Shown one piece after another: positions 26,265 to 37,624 of a stretch of 64,000 nucleotides of DNA (its first letter is position 1; each line of letters opens with the position of its first letter). Position numbers and translations under genes: made by a program. The notes below the pieces were generated by a model. It did no database searches. It was not told the origin of the DNA and saw only the letters and a list, made by a program, of their open reading frames with translations. This stretch comes from an uncultured Verrucomicrobiota bacterium (lineage in GTDB: Bacteria > Verrucomicrobiota > Kiritimatiellia > CAIVKH01), in the NCBI GenBank assembly GCA_937996795.1, contig CALKUH010000012.1, positions 130,887 through 194,886 of the forward strand, given 5' to 3'.

Positions 26265-26385
26265 CACGCCGATTTTCGGGCGTATTCGCGCCCTGTGTGT
26301 GCCGATGGTGCTTGAAGCGCACTGTTGTTCCGGCATATTTAAGGACTCTTGCCTGCGGGAACCTTCAAACCCGGTGTCTGGAATC

Positions 26386-29282
<2,897 letters not shown>

Positions 29283-29283
<1 letters not shown>

Positions 29284-30596
29284 TGTCCGCCGTTGAAATC
29301 AAAGTTCCGCCGTTCCCGGAATCCGTCCAGGAAGGCACCCTGTCCAAGTGGCACAAAAAACCCGGCCAGCCGGTGAAGGCCAACGAGAAGATCGCCGACA
29401 TCGAAACGGACAAGATCGTGATCGATGTCATCGCGTCCGCGGACGGCGTGCTCGCCGCATCGCCCAAGCCGGAAGGCTCGTCGGTCAAGGGCGGCGAAGT
29501 CATCGGCGCCATCGACACGGCAGCCAAACCCGCGGCGGCAGCGGCCCCCGCCCCCGCGCCCGTCGCTGCAGCAGCCGCTCCCGCCGCAGCCCCAAAAGTG
29601 GCGCCGGCCAAACCGGTGGCCGCCCCGGCGGCGCCCGAACCGACGGCCCCGACCGTGGAGTTCCCGGAAGATGAGTACAGCCCCGCGGTGCGCCGCCTGA
29701 TCAAGGAACACAACATCAACCCGACGGAGATCACCGGACACGGGCGCGGCGGACGCGTGACGAAAGCCGATGTGCTGCGCCACCTCGAACACTCCCCCCA
29801 CCTCTCACGTCAATTCGGCGGCGACGCCCCGCAAGCCCCCGTCGCGGCGGAACCCGCCCAACCGGCGGCCCCCGCCCCGGCGGCGCCGGCGGACGGACGT
29901 CCGGTGTCGCGCGTGAAGATGACGCGCCTGCGCGCCCGCATCGCGGAGCGCCTGGTCGAATCCCAGCGCACCGCCGCGATCCTGAGCACGTTCAACGAGG
30001 TGAACATGCACGCGGTCATGGAGCTGCGCGCGCGCTACAAGGAGCAGTTCGAGAAGGAACACGGCATCAAGCTTGGCTTCATGTCGTTCTTCGTGAAGGC
30101 CGCCGTCGAGGCGCTCGCGCGGTTCCCGGTGGTCAATGCGTCCCTCGAGGGCGATGAGATCGTGTACCACCAGTACTTTGACATCGGCATCGCGGTCAGC
30201 GCGCCGCGCGGGCTCGTGGTGCCGGTGCTGCGCAACGCGGAGCAACTGTCGCTCGCCGAAATCGAGATGCAGATCGCGGACTTCGGCAAGCGCGCGCAGG
30301 ACGGCAAGCTCGCGCTTGAGGAATTGAGCGGCGGCACGTTCACCATCTCCAATGGCGGCGTCTTCGGCTCGCTGCTCAGCACGCCGATCATCAACCCGCC
30401 GCAAAGCGGCATCCTCGGCATGCACCGCATCCAGGAGCGCCCCGTCGCCGAGAAGGGCCAGGTCGTGATCCGCCCGATGATGTACCTCGCGCTGTCGTAC
30501 GATCACCGGATCATCGACGGCCGCGAGGCGGTGCAGTTCCTCGTCGCGATGAAGGAAGCGATTGAGGATCCGTCGCGCCTGCTGCTGCAGATTTGA
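29283..30596 (+). CDS. sucB: 2-oxoglutarate dehydrogenase E2 (dihydrolipoyl succinyltransferase)
   Basis: A 437-residue E2 core protein. Residues 1-78 form a lipoyl domain with the lipoylated Lys44 in IETDKIVIDV. An Ala/Pro-rich hinge follows (80-125), then the peripheral subunit-binding domain (about 134-172, YSPAVRRLIKEHNINP) and a second hinge. The catalytic domain ends with SYDHRIIDG (His408, Asp412). The catalytic domain reads like succinyltransferases rather than acetyltransferases, which suits its place after sucA. Confidence 0.96.
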
Positions 30597-30620
30597 CCGA
30601 ACCCTTAATTCGCGAGGCGC

Positions 30621-32042
30621 ATGATGAAGAAATTTGACGTGTTGGTGATTGGCGCGGGTCCCGCGGGCTATGTCGCGGCGATCCGCTGCGCGCAGCTCGG
30701 CATGGGCACCGCGGTGGTGGACCAGTGGATCGGCAAGGATGGTAAACCCGCGCTCGGCGGCACCTGCCTCAACGTCGGCTGCATCCCGTCGAAGGCGCTG
30801 CTCGAATCGTCGGAGCACTACTACCAGGCGACGCACAAACTCGACACGCACGGCGTCCGGTTCAAGGGCCTGAGCTTCGACGTGCGCGCGATGATCGAGC
30901 GCAAGGACAAGATCGTCAAAACCCTCACGCAGGGCGTGCAGTTCCTCTTCAAGAAAAACAACATCACCTGGCTGCCGGGCCAGGCCAGCCTCCAACCCAA
31001 CAAGGTGGTCCATGTGACGCCCGTGGGCGGCGGCCAGCCGGAACCCGTCGAGGCGAAACACATCATCATCGCGACCGGCTCCACGCCGCGCCACCTGCCG
31101 AATGTGTGGCAGGACGGCGAACAGATCGTGGATTCCTCGGGCGCGCTCGACTTCACCGAAGTGCCGGAAAAACTGGTCATCATCGGCGCCGGCGTGATCG
31201 GGCTGGAACTCGGCTCCGTCTGGAAGCGCCTCGGCTCGGAGGTCGTGCTGCTCGAAGCCATGGACACCTTCCTGCCGATGGTGGACGAACAGGTGGCGCA
31301 GGCCTCGCTCAAGGAATTCGCCGCGCAGGGCCTCGACATCCGCCTCGGCGCGCGCGTGCTGTCCGGCAAGGCGGGCAAAAAGAAGGTCGCGGTCCAGTAC
31401 CAGGATGCCGGCGGCGACCATACGCTGGAATGCGACAAGCTCGTCGTGGCCGTGGGCCGCAAGCCCTGCACCGAGAAACTGAACGCCGAGGGCGCGGGCC
31501 TGTTGCTCGACGAACGCGGCTACATCCACGTCGATGATTTCTGCCGCACCAACCTGCCGGGCGTGTACGCGATCGGCGACGTGGTGCGCGGCGCGATGCT
31601 GGCGCACAAGGGCCAGGAAGAGGGCGTGATGGTGGCCGAGCGCCTCGCGGGCGAGGAGACGAAGATCAATTACGACGCGATCCCGTGGGTCATCTACACC
31701 GCGCCGGAAATCGCGTGGGTCGGCAAGACCGAGCGCCAGCTCAAACAGTCGGCGCGCGCGTTCAAGACCGGCGTGTTCCCGCTCTCCGCGAGCGGCCGCG
31801 CCAAGGCCATGGATGAGTCGGCGGGCCTCGTGAAAGTGATTTCCGACGCCAACACGGACCGCATCCTCGGCGTCCACATGTTTGCGCCGTCGGCGTCGGA
31901 GCTGATCATGGAAGCCGTGGTCGCGATGGAATTCGCCGCGAGCACGGAGGACCTGCAGCGCACGGTGCACGCCCATCCCTCCATCTCGGAGGCGCTGCAC
32001 GAGGCCGCCCTCGCCGTGGACGGACGCACGCTGCACATTTAG
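30621..32042 (+). CDS. lpd: Dihydrolipoyl dehydrogenase (E3)
   Basis: A 473-residue flavoprotein disulfide reductase that reoxidises the E2 lipoyl group with NAD+. It shows the FAD motif VLVIGAGPAGYVAA, the redox disulfide GGTCLNVGCIPSKAL (Cys49/Cys54), the NAD-binding VIIGAGVIGLELG, the second FAD motif YAIGDVVRG and the C-terminal dimer catalytic HAHPSISEAL. Two adjacent ATG codons (30621, 30624) are possible. It completes the sucA-sucB-lpd operon, 24 nt after sucB. Confidence 0.97.
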   Translation: MMKKFDVLVIGAGPAGYVAAIRCAQLGMGTAVVDQWIGKDGKPALGGTCLNVGCIPSKALLESSEHYYQATHKLDTHGVRFKGLSFDVRAMIERKDKIVKTLTQGVQFLFKKNNITWLPGQASLQPNKVVHVTPVGGGQPEPVEAKHIIIATGSTPRHLPNVWQDGEQIVDSSGALDFTEVPEKLVIIGAGVIGLELGSVWKRLGSEVVLLEAMDTFLPMVDEQVAQASLKEFAAQGLDIRLGARVLSGKAGKKKVAVQYQDAGGDHTLECDKLVVAVGRKPCTEKLNAEGAGLLLDERGYIHVDDFCRTNLPGVYAIGDVVRGAMLAHKGQEEGVMVAERLAGEETKINYDAIPWVIYTAPEIAWVGKTERQLKQSARAFKTGVFPLSASGRAKAMDESAGLVKVISDANTDRILGVHMFAPSASELIMEAVVAMEFAASTEDLQRTVHAHPSISEALHEAALAVDGRTLHI

Positions 32043-32098
32043 CGCGCGATTTCCCCTTTGCCTCCACCGCGGGTTTGGGCGAAGCTGGCGTGCACGCC

Positions 32099-32767
32099 AT
32101 GAATCTGCTCACGCTCGATTCACTGCTCATTAATGGGGGCTACTTCCTGATGCTCGTCGCGCTGGTCGCGCGCGACATGTTGTGGCTGCGCCTGGTGCTC
32201 GTCGTCGCGCAATCGCTGCTCGGCTGGTATGGCCTGCATGCGCAGATCCCGCCGGTGGCGTTCTGGAACTTCATCTTCGTCGGCCTCAACCTCGTCCGCG
32301 CCATCGCGCTGCTGAACGAGCGCCGGCCGATCCGGCTGCCGCGCGACCAGGAACTGATCTACACCCAGCTCTTCACCTCCATGAGCCGGCGCGAATTTCT
32401 CTACCTGTGGGAAATGGGCGACCCGCAGCAGGTGGACGGGCAGCAACTGATCCGCGCCGGCGAACGGCAGGAATCGCTGGTCCTGCTGCTGGACGGCGAG
32501 GTGGTGGTGCGCAAGGAGAACCAGACGATCGCGCGGCTGGGACGCGGGAAATTTGTCGCCGAAATGAGTTTCGTCACGGGCGAACCCGCCTCCGCGGACG
32601 TCATCGCCGACGGGCGGGTGCGGTGCCTCGTCTGGCCGCAGGAAAAAATCCGGTCGCTGGAACAACTGAATCCGCTGCTGCTCATCAAACTCCAGAAAAT
32701 CCTGGCCCGCGACCTTTCCGGCAAGGTCAAGGCGGCACACCGTCCATCGGGCGCGGGCAGGCGGTGA
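32099..32767 (+). CDS. Popeye-like membrane protein with cyclic-nucleotide-binding domain
   Basis: A 222-residue protein. Residues 5-75 form about three membrane helices. They are followed by RPIRLPRDQELIYTQLFTSMSRREFLYL, which closely matches the helix-to-domain junction of Popeye (POPDC) proteins ('LY..LF.pl.v.r..F..L'). Residues 100-205 fold as a cNMP-binding beta-roll. The phosphate-binding cassette is GKFVAEMSFVTGEPASADV; the Arg that contacts the cyclic phosphate in CAP/PKA is absent, as it also is in Popeye proteins. Ligand unknown. Directly upstream of a lipoprotein gene (5-nt gap). Confidence 0.75.
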   Translation: MNLLTLDSLLINGGYFLMLVALVARDMLWLRLVLVVAQSLLGWYGLHAQIPPVAFWNFIFVGLNLVRAIALLNERRPIRLPRDQELIYTQLFTSMSRREFLYLWEMGDPQQVDGQQLIRAGERQESLVLLLDGEVVVRKENQTIARLGRGKFVAEMSFVTGEPASADVIADGRVRCLVWPQEKIRSLEQLNPLLLIKLQKILARDLSGKVKAAHRPSGAGRR

Positions 32768-32772
32768 GGCGC

Positions 32773-35412
32773 ATGAAGGCGTGCCGGCTTACTCGCGCGC
32801 GAGGACCCCTGCTCCTGCTGGCGCTGCTGGCGGCCGGCTGCGGCGCGCGCGATGAGCCCTGGCCCGACCTGCCCCTGGCCACCAACGCGGTCACCGTGCT
32901 GTCCCGTCCCGACCTCGCGGACGACGCCGGTGAACGGGCCGTGTTGGAGGCCGCCTTTCCCGATGCGCCGCGCCTGCGCGCCGATGCGCTCGCGCTGACG
33001 GGCCCCGCGCTTCGCGAAGCCGGTTCCGTGCTGGTGGTCCCGCGCGTCCGCGCGCTTACGCCCGCGCAATGGCGGGCGCTGGCGCATCACCTGAATCGCG
33101 GCGGCGCGGCGGTGTTCTGGGGGACCGATCCGGCGTCGCCGCCCGACGGGCCGGACATCCCGTTGCTCCGGCCCGCGCGGGACTTCTTTTCGTTCAACGG
33201 GCGGGAGTTCACAGGCTGGCAGCGGGGCCGCGAGACCCGGCGCAGCGCGGAACGCCTGCAAAGCCCGCTCCCGCGTCCCACCGGCGCCGGGGGCGACCTC
33301 GCCGGACGCACGCGATGGATTCCACTCGCCACGGCGCGCGACCCGGAATCGAACGCGCGGGGCTGGCCCGCGTCCCTCCATGTGCATGCGCCGGAGGACG
33401 CGCCGCTGCAGCGCTGGGGATGGCTGGGTTGGGATCCCTCGCCGGGCCACGCCGACACCCAGCGCGCGCTGCTGCGCGAACTGGCGGGCCGTCTTCACGC
33501 CACGCCGTTCCTGATGCAGGCCGGATTCGACCGCCATCTCGTTGATCCGGGCAGCATGCTGACCGCGCGCGCCACCGTCGTCGCTCCCCCCGCCGCCGCG
33601 GGTCCGTGGCGCGTCACGGCCGAGATGGAACTTGAGGACGGTGTCGTCGCGCGCCGCGTCGCAGCCACCGTGGCCGGCCCGGGGCAGCAGGCGCTGCTCG
33701 AGCTCGGCGCCATGCCGCGCGCGCTCGCGGAATCGCAGGACCAGCTCCTGCGGGTGCGGCTCTGGGACGCCGCGGGCCAGACCCTTTTCGACGAAGTACA
33801 GCAACGCGTGCGCCTGGTCCCGGACGAGCCCGCCGCGCCGGAAGGCGATCGCGTCGGCATCCGCGGCGCGGGGTTCACCCTGGGTCGCCGCCCCTACACC
33901 GTGCTCGGCGCGGCGCTCGCGGATTCACCGCGCCTGCTGGACCCGGACGTCTTTGAGCAGGACGAGTTGTTGCGCCTGCTGGACCTGTGCCGGGAGGGCG
34001 GCTTCAACGCGATCGCGCTCCGCTACACGGACCTTCGCCAGGCGCCGCAACTGCGTCTCCTGCTGGAGGAACTGCCCGCGCGCCAGTTGTGGCTCATGCT
34101 GGAGCTGCCCGCGCTCAACCCGTGGGCGGCGGATTGGGAAAAAGCCCGCGCACTGCTCGACGCGCTGCGCCTCCCGCCACAACACCGGATCTTCGCCCTC
34201 TCCCCGGGCGTCGTACCCATGCGCCCGGACGAGCCCGACTGCGAGGCCCTTCACCAGCGCTGGAAAGCCTGGCTTGCGGAGCAATACGGGGACGCCCGAA
34301 GCGCGATCAAGAACCTCGGCGTCGCGCCCGAGGACGCGCCGCCCGTCTGCACGCTGGAGGATTCCCCGCGGGCGGGTGCGCTCCACGCCGCCGCGCGGCG
34401 CTTCTGGAGCGATATGCTCAGCCGCCATTACGGCGCATGCCGGCGCTTCCTCGCACAGGGCGGATGGAACATGCTGTTCACCGCGTACAGCGGCTTCGAT
34501 CCGGCCACCGCGCCCGACCCCGCCATCGGCGCGCATCACCTCGACTTCGTTTCCCTGCTCGCCACGGAGGGCGAGGCGCGCGAACCCGAGCGCGGCGGAT
34601 TCCTCACGACGTACGCCCGCGGCATGAGCGGCGGAAAACCCGTGCTGTGGATGCACGCCGTGCAACCCGCCGCCTATCCCCCGTCCGCCACCGCGCTCCG
34701 CGAACAGGCGGAGACGCTGGAGCGCCAGTCGCGCGCGCTCGTCCGCAGCCACGCCGCCGGTGTGATCGCGCGGCAACTCGTGGGCGGCCCCGCCGGACCC
34801 GATGGCGCGGATGCGGGATTGCTCGACCCCTCGGGCGCCTGGCGCCCCGCCGGAGACCGGATGCGCAACCTGACCCAGTCATGGCGCGGCGACCAGCGCA
34901 TCCCGGCGCCCTGGCGCGGGCGCGAATTCGACAGCAGCGACGGCGCGCACGGAGCATGGGCCGCATGGCGCGAACGCTTCATTGAGGAACTGCGCGCCGA
35001 TCGCATGGAAGAAATGCGGCCCGCCGGACTCGCCCGCCCGTCGCGCGAAACGCCGGCGGAGGGACTCATCCCCGCACAGGAACGCCACGACCCCGCGCCC
35101 TTCCGCTACGTGAACGCCGAATGGGATTCCGACGGCGTCATCACGGCGCGCGTGCGAAAAGGCCTCGCGCTGGGCCTCCTCAACACCGGCCTGTCCACCT
35201 GGTCCCCGTCCGTCACCGGACAGGTCGGCAGTGTCTGGGTGCGCGCGTCGCGCCCGCGCGGACGCGACGTGTTGATCGCCGTGCGCGAAACGCCGCCGGG
35301 CGCGCGAATGAACCTGAACTGGGTGCCCGCGGATCCCGGTCGATGGACCTTGCGCCCGTGGTTTCACCCCGCCGGCGAATTCGGACAACCGCTCCGCATC
35401 GACGTGCAGTAG
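32773..35412 (+). CDS. Large lipoprotein, possibly with a glycosidase-like TIM barrel
   Basis: An 879-residue protein with a good lipoprotein signal (LLALLAAGC, lipidated Cys near residue 22). Residues 35-240 resemble a Rossmann-like ThuA/glutamine-amidotransferase-like region (AHHLNRGGAAVFWGTDP; GWLGWDPSPGH). Residues 250-340 are a beta-sandwich. Residues 345-760 contain alternating strands and helices of (beta/alpha)8 type (GGFNAIALRYTDLRQAP; LWLMLELPALNPWAADW; FALSPGVVPMRPDEPD; WNMLFTAYSGFDP). A C-terminal beta domain ends the chain. This architecture suggests a surface glycoside hydrolase-like protein, but I see no diagnostic catalytic pair and assign no family. GTGAGG precedes the ATG. 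Confidence 0.6.
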   Translation: MKACRLTRARGPLLLLALLAAGCGARDEPWPDLPLATNAVTVLSRPDLADDAGERAVLEAAFPDAPRLRADALALTGPALREAGSVLVVPRVRALTPAQWRALAHHLNRGGAAVFWGTDPASPPDGPDIPLLRPARDFFSFNGREFTGWQRGRETRRSAERLQSPLPRPTGAGGDLAGRTRWIPLATARDPESNARGWPASLHVHAPEDAPLQRWGWLGWDPSPGHADTQRALLRELAGRLHATPFLMQAGFDRHLVDPGSMLTARATVVAPPAAAGPWRVTAEMELEDGVVARRVAATVAGPGQQALLELGAMPRALAESQDQLLRVRLWDAAGQTLFDEVQQRVRLVPDEPAAPEGDRVGIRGAGFTLGRRPYTVLGAALADSPRLLDPDVFEQDELLRLLDLCREGGFNAIALRYTDLRQAPQLRLLLEELPARQLWLMLELPALNPWAADWEKARALLDALRLPPQHRIFALSPGVVPMRPDEPDCEALHQRWKAWLAEQYGDARSAIKNLGVAPEDAPPVCTLEDSPRAGALHAAARRFWSDMLSRHYGACRRFLAQGGWNMLFTAYSGFDPATAPDPAIGAHHLDFVSLLATEGEAREPERGGFLTTYARGMSGGKPVLWMHAVQPAAYPPSATALREQAETLERQSRALVRSHAAGVIARQLVGGPAGPDGADAGLLDPSGAWRPAGDRMRNLTQSWRGDQRIPAPWRGREFDSSDGAHGAWAAWRERFIEELRADRMEEMRPAGLARPSRETPAEGLIPAQERHDPAPFRYVNAEWDSDGVITARVRKGLALGLLNTGLSTWSPSVTGQVGSVWVRASRPRGRDVLIAVRETPPGARMNLNWVPADPGRWTLRPWFHPAGEFGQPLRIDVQ

Positions 35413-35431
35413 CGCGCACGCCCCGCGGACG

Positions 35432-36082
35432 TCAGCTCCCCGGGGCAACCGTCCGGATGATGCGGGAGGTTTCCACATGGCCCGCCGGCAGCCAGTACTC
35501 CGCGGACAGGGGTTCGATCCGGCCCGGGAGACGCAGCTCCACGCGCGCCACACGCGGCTTGAGGTCCCCGCCCTCCGGCGGAGGCCAGCCGGCATGCCAC
35601 GCGGCGCCGTCGCTGAACTCCACACGCAGCGATTCGATGCGCTCGACGAGCACATTCGTTTCCACGCGCTCGACACCGGAAAGCGTCGCGCTCACGCGCA
35701 GCAGCGCCGCCGTGAACGAGTCGCCGCCCCCCACGCGGTACACGATGGCGCGCGGCTCGGTCCACGGCAGCTCGCGCGTGCTGCCGGACGCCTGCATGCG
35801 GCAGAAGGAAAGCTCGAACGGCTCATCACCCGCCGCGCGCAACGCGGGCGCACACGCCTCATCGCCCGCGGGGATGAACAGATGCGTCAGGTCCTCCGCC
35901 AGTTGATCCATCGCCCGCGCCGCCGCCTGCGGCCCGCGCGCGGCATCCTGCTGGCGCTCCACCGTGTCGGTGGTGGTGAAGAGCAGCGACCACGCGAGCG
36001 CCGCCACGAGCACGGCGATGGCCAGCGCCAGCACCAGTTCGATCAGGGTGAAGCCCGCGCGGTGTGCGTTGCGAAACGGCAT
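35432..36082 (-). CDS. Prepilin-type (PulJ/GspJ-like) protein
   Basis: A 216-residue pseudopilin-like protein. The leader ends RAG and is followed by FTLIELVLALAIAVLVAALAW, with the prepilin peptidase G/F junction and conserved Glu5. The remainder has ERQQDAARGPQAAARAMDQLAEDLTHLF and beta-strand-rich segments, close to GspJ/PulJ minor pseudopilins. ATG at 36082 gives a 10-residue leader. An ATG at 36121, overlapping the FHA stop codon, would give a 23-residue leader and translational coupling, and is a real alternative. Likely part of a type II secretion or pilus machine. Confidence 0.8.
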   Translation of the reverse strand: MPFRNAHRAGFTLIELVLALAIAVLVAALAWSLLFTTTDTVERQQDAARGPQAAARAMDQLAEDLTHLFIPAGDEACAPALRAAGDEPFELSFCRMQASGSTRELPWTEPRAIVYRVGGGDSFTAALLRVSATLSGVERVETNVLVERIESLRVEFSDGAAWHAGWPPPEGGDLKPRVARVELRLPGRIEPLSAEYWLPAGHVETSRIIRTVAPGS

Positions 36083-36120
36083 GCGTGTTCCCCGTGTCCG
36101 GCGTCCCGGAGGCGCCCTCA

Positions 36121-36624
36121 TCAGGAGGCGAACAGCTTGTAGAACAGGAAGATCATCAAGCCGACGGCCAGCACGCCGAGCACCACGATGGCCGGGATCC
36201 ACAGCGTGAGGTTCTCGCGGCGGCGCGCGCCGAACGGCGAAATGTTGCCAAACGTTTCGGGCATCGCCGACGACCCCTTGCTCTCCAGCACCTCGGTCTT
36301 GGCCACCGTGTCCGGCTGCTCCTCATCAAGACCCATCGCCTCGGCGTTAAACAGGAACTCCACGGACCCGACCTGGACAATATCCTTCGGGCGGAGCGCG
36401 GACTCCTTCACCTCGTGTGAATTGACGCGCGTGCCGTTGGTGGACCCCAGGTCGCGCAACACATAACGGTCGCCTTCCCGCCGGATGGATGCGTGATGCC
36501 CCGAAACCGTGGCGTTGTTGAGGCTGATCGTGTTGTCGCTGCTGCGGCCGATGGTCAGCTCGTCGCCGTCGATGGGAAATGCCTTCCCCTTCACATCGCC
36601 GGACATGCCCATGAGTACAGCCAT
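36121..36624 (-). CDS. FHA-domain protein with C-terminal membrane anchor
   Basis: A 167-residue protein. Residues 5-95 form an FHA phosphothreonine-binding domain with all core motifs: LTIGRSSDN, SGHHASI and LRDLGSTNGTRVN. A 45-residue linker follows, then a hydrophobic helix (TLWIPAIVVLGVLAVGLMIFLF) and a short tail, so the FHA domain is likely cytoplasmic and the protein tail-anchored. ATG at 36624 has AAGGAA 6 nt upstream. It precedes the prepilin-like gene on the same strand, so it may recruit a phosphorylated partner to that apparatus. Confidence 0.85.
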   Translation of the reverse strand: MAVLMGMSGDVKGKAFPIDGDELTIGRSSDNTISLNNATVSGHHASIRREGDRYVLRDLGSTNGTRVNSHEVKESALRPKDIVQVGSVEFLFNAEAMGLDEEQPDTVAKTEVLESKGSSAMPETFGNISPFGARRRENLTLWIPAIVVLGVLAVGLMIFLFYKLFAS

Positions 36625-36695
36625 GATAAGTTCCTTGGAGCTGCGTGATATTTGCACGCCACCCCCGGGGTGTCAACGGACGAGGCGGGCACAGC

Positions 36696-36724
36696 GGTTT
36701 CAGGTGTCAGGTGTCGGGTGTCAG
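36696..36724. repeat. GGTGTCAGGTGTCGGGTGTC simple repeat
   Basis: Three GTGTC units in tandem (29 nt) lie in the divergent gap between the FHA gene and the BtuF-like gene. Related GGTGTCGGG-type words form the ends of the repeat at 11843-11961 and lie beside the repeat pair at 58981 (58953-58976). It is 14 nt upstream of the BtuF-like start codon. Confidence 0.6.
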
Positions 36725-36738
36725 TGGTATGAAAAGGT

Positions 36739-37587
36739 ATGCGCTTCTCTTTGTGCCTCTGTGCCTTTGTCCCGCTGTGCCTTTCCTCCTTCGCCGACGC
36801 GCCCGCGCGCCGCGTCGTGAGCCTCGCCCCGTCGCTCACGGAGCTGATCTACGACGCGGGCTGGGGCGACCGCCTCATCGCCCGGTCGGATGCGTGCGAT
36901 TTCCCGCCGGACGCCGCGGCGCTTCCGGTCGCGGGCTCGTTTGGACGGCCGAATCTCGAATGGCTGCTGCGCACGAAACCGGACCTCGTCGTCAGCACGG
37001 ACCTCGAACGCCCGGGCCTCGCATCGGCGCTGAACCAGGCCGGCATCGCCTTCCTTCAACTGCCCTGCGAAAGCTGGAGCCAGATGCTCGACGCCGTCGC
37101 GCAACTCGGCGACGCGCTGGCCGATGCGGACGGCGCGGAGCGCTGGATCACGCGCGCACGCGCGCGCCGCGACGCGCTGGCACAACGCGTCGCACTCCAC
37201 TGGGGCGATCGCTCACGGCCGCGCGTGTATGTGGAGGTCTGGAGCGATCCGCTCACGACGGCGGGAAAAAACTCATTCCTCGACGACCTCATCACGCTGG
37301 CCGGCGGGCGCAACCTTGGCTCGACGCTGGCCCAGCCCTACGCCCACGTCAGCGCGGAATGGATCCTGTTCGAAAAGCCCGACGTCATCGTGCTTGCGTA
37401 CATGCTGCCGCAGGCCGAGCCCACGGCCGATTACCTCGCGCGCCGGCCGGGGTGGAAGAATCTGCCGGCCGTGCAATCCGGCAACGTCATCCACGACATC
37501 CCCGCCGACTGGCTGCTGCGCCCCGGCCCCCGCTGGCTGCTGGGCGCGGAGGCGCTCGCCGACCGGCTGATGCAGATCAAGAAATGA
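36739..37587 (+). CDS. BtuF-like periplasmic substrate-binding protein
   Basis: A 282-residue class III (helical-backbone) periplasmic binding protein of the cobalamin/iron-siderophore type. The mature part begins RRVVSLAPSLTELIYDAGWGDRLIARSDACDFP, which matches BtuF ('rivsLaPs.tEll.alG'). Also typical are KPDLVVSTDLERP, GKNSFLDDLITLAGGRNLG and EKPDVIVLAYMLP. The signal peptide (MRFSLCLCAFVPLCLSSFA) is encoded by an imperfect 8-nt tandem repeat (TTTGTGCC TCTGTGCC and variants). No BtuC/BtuD transporter genes adjoin it. Ligand likely a corrinoid, not proven. Confidence 0.78.
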   Translation: MRFSLCLCAFVPLCLSSFADAPARRVVSLAPSLTELIYDAGWGDRLIARSDACDFPPDAAALPVAGSFGRPNLEWLLRTKPDLVVSTDLERPGLASALNQAGIAFLQLPCESWSQMLDAVAQLGDALADADGAERWITRARARRDALAQRVALHWGDRSRPRVYVEVWSDPLTTAGKNSFLDDLITLAGGRNLGSTLAQPYAHVSAEWILFEKPDVIVLAYMLPQAEPTADYLARRPGWKNLPAVQSGNVIHDIPADWLLRPGPRWLLGAEALADRLMQIKK

Positions 37588-37624
37588 TGCTGCAGGGGCG
37601 ATCAGCTGTTCGTTGAGTTCGCCG

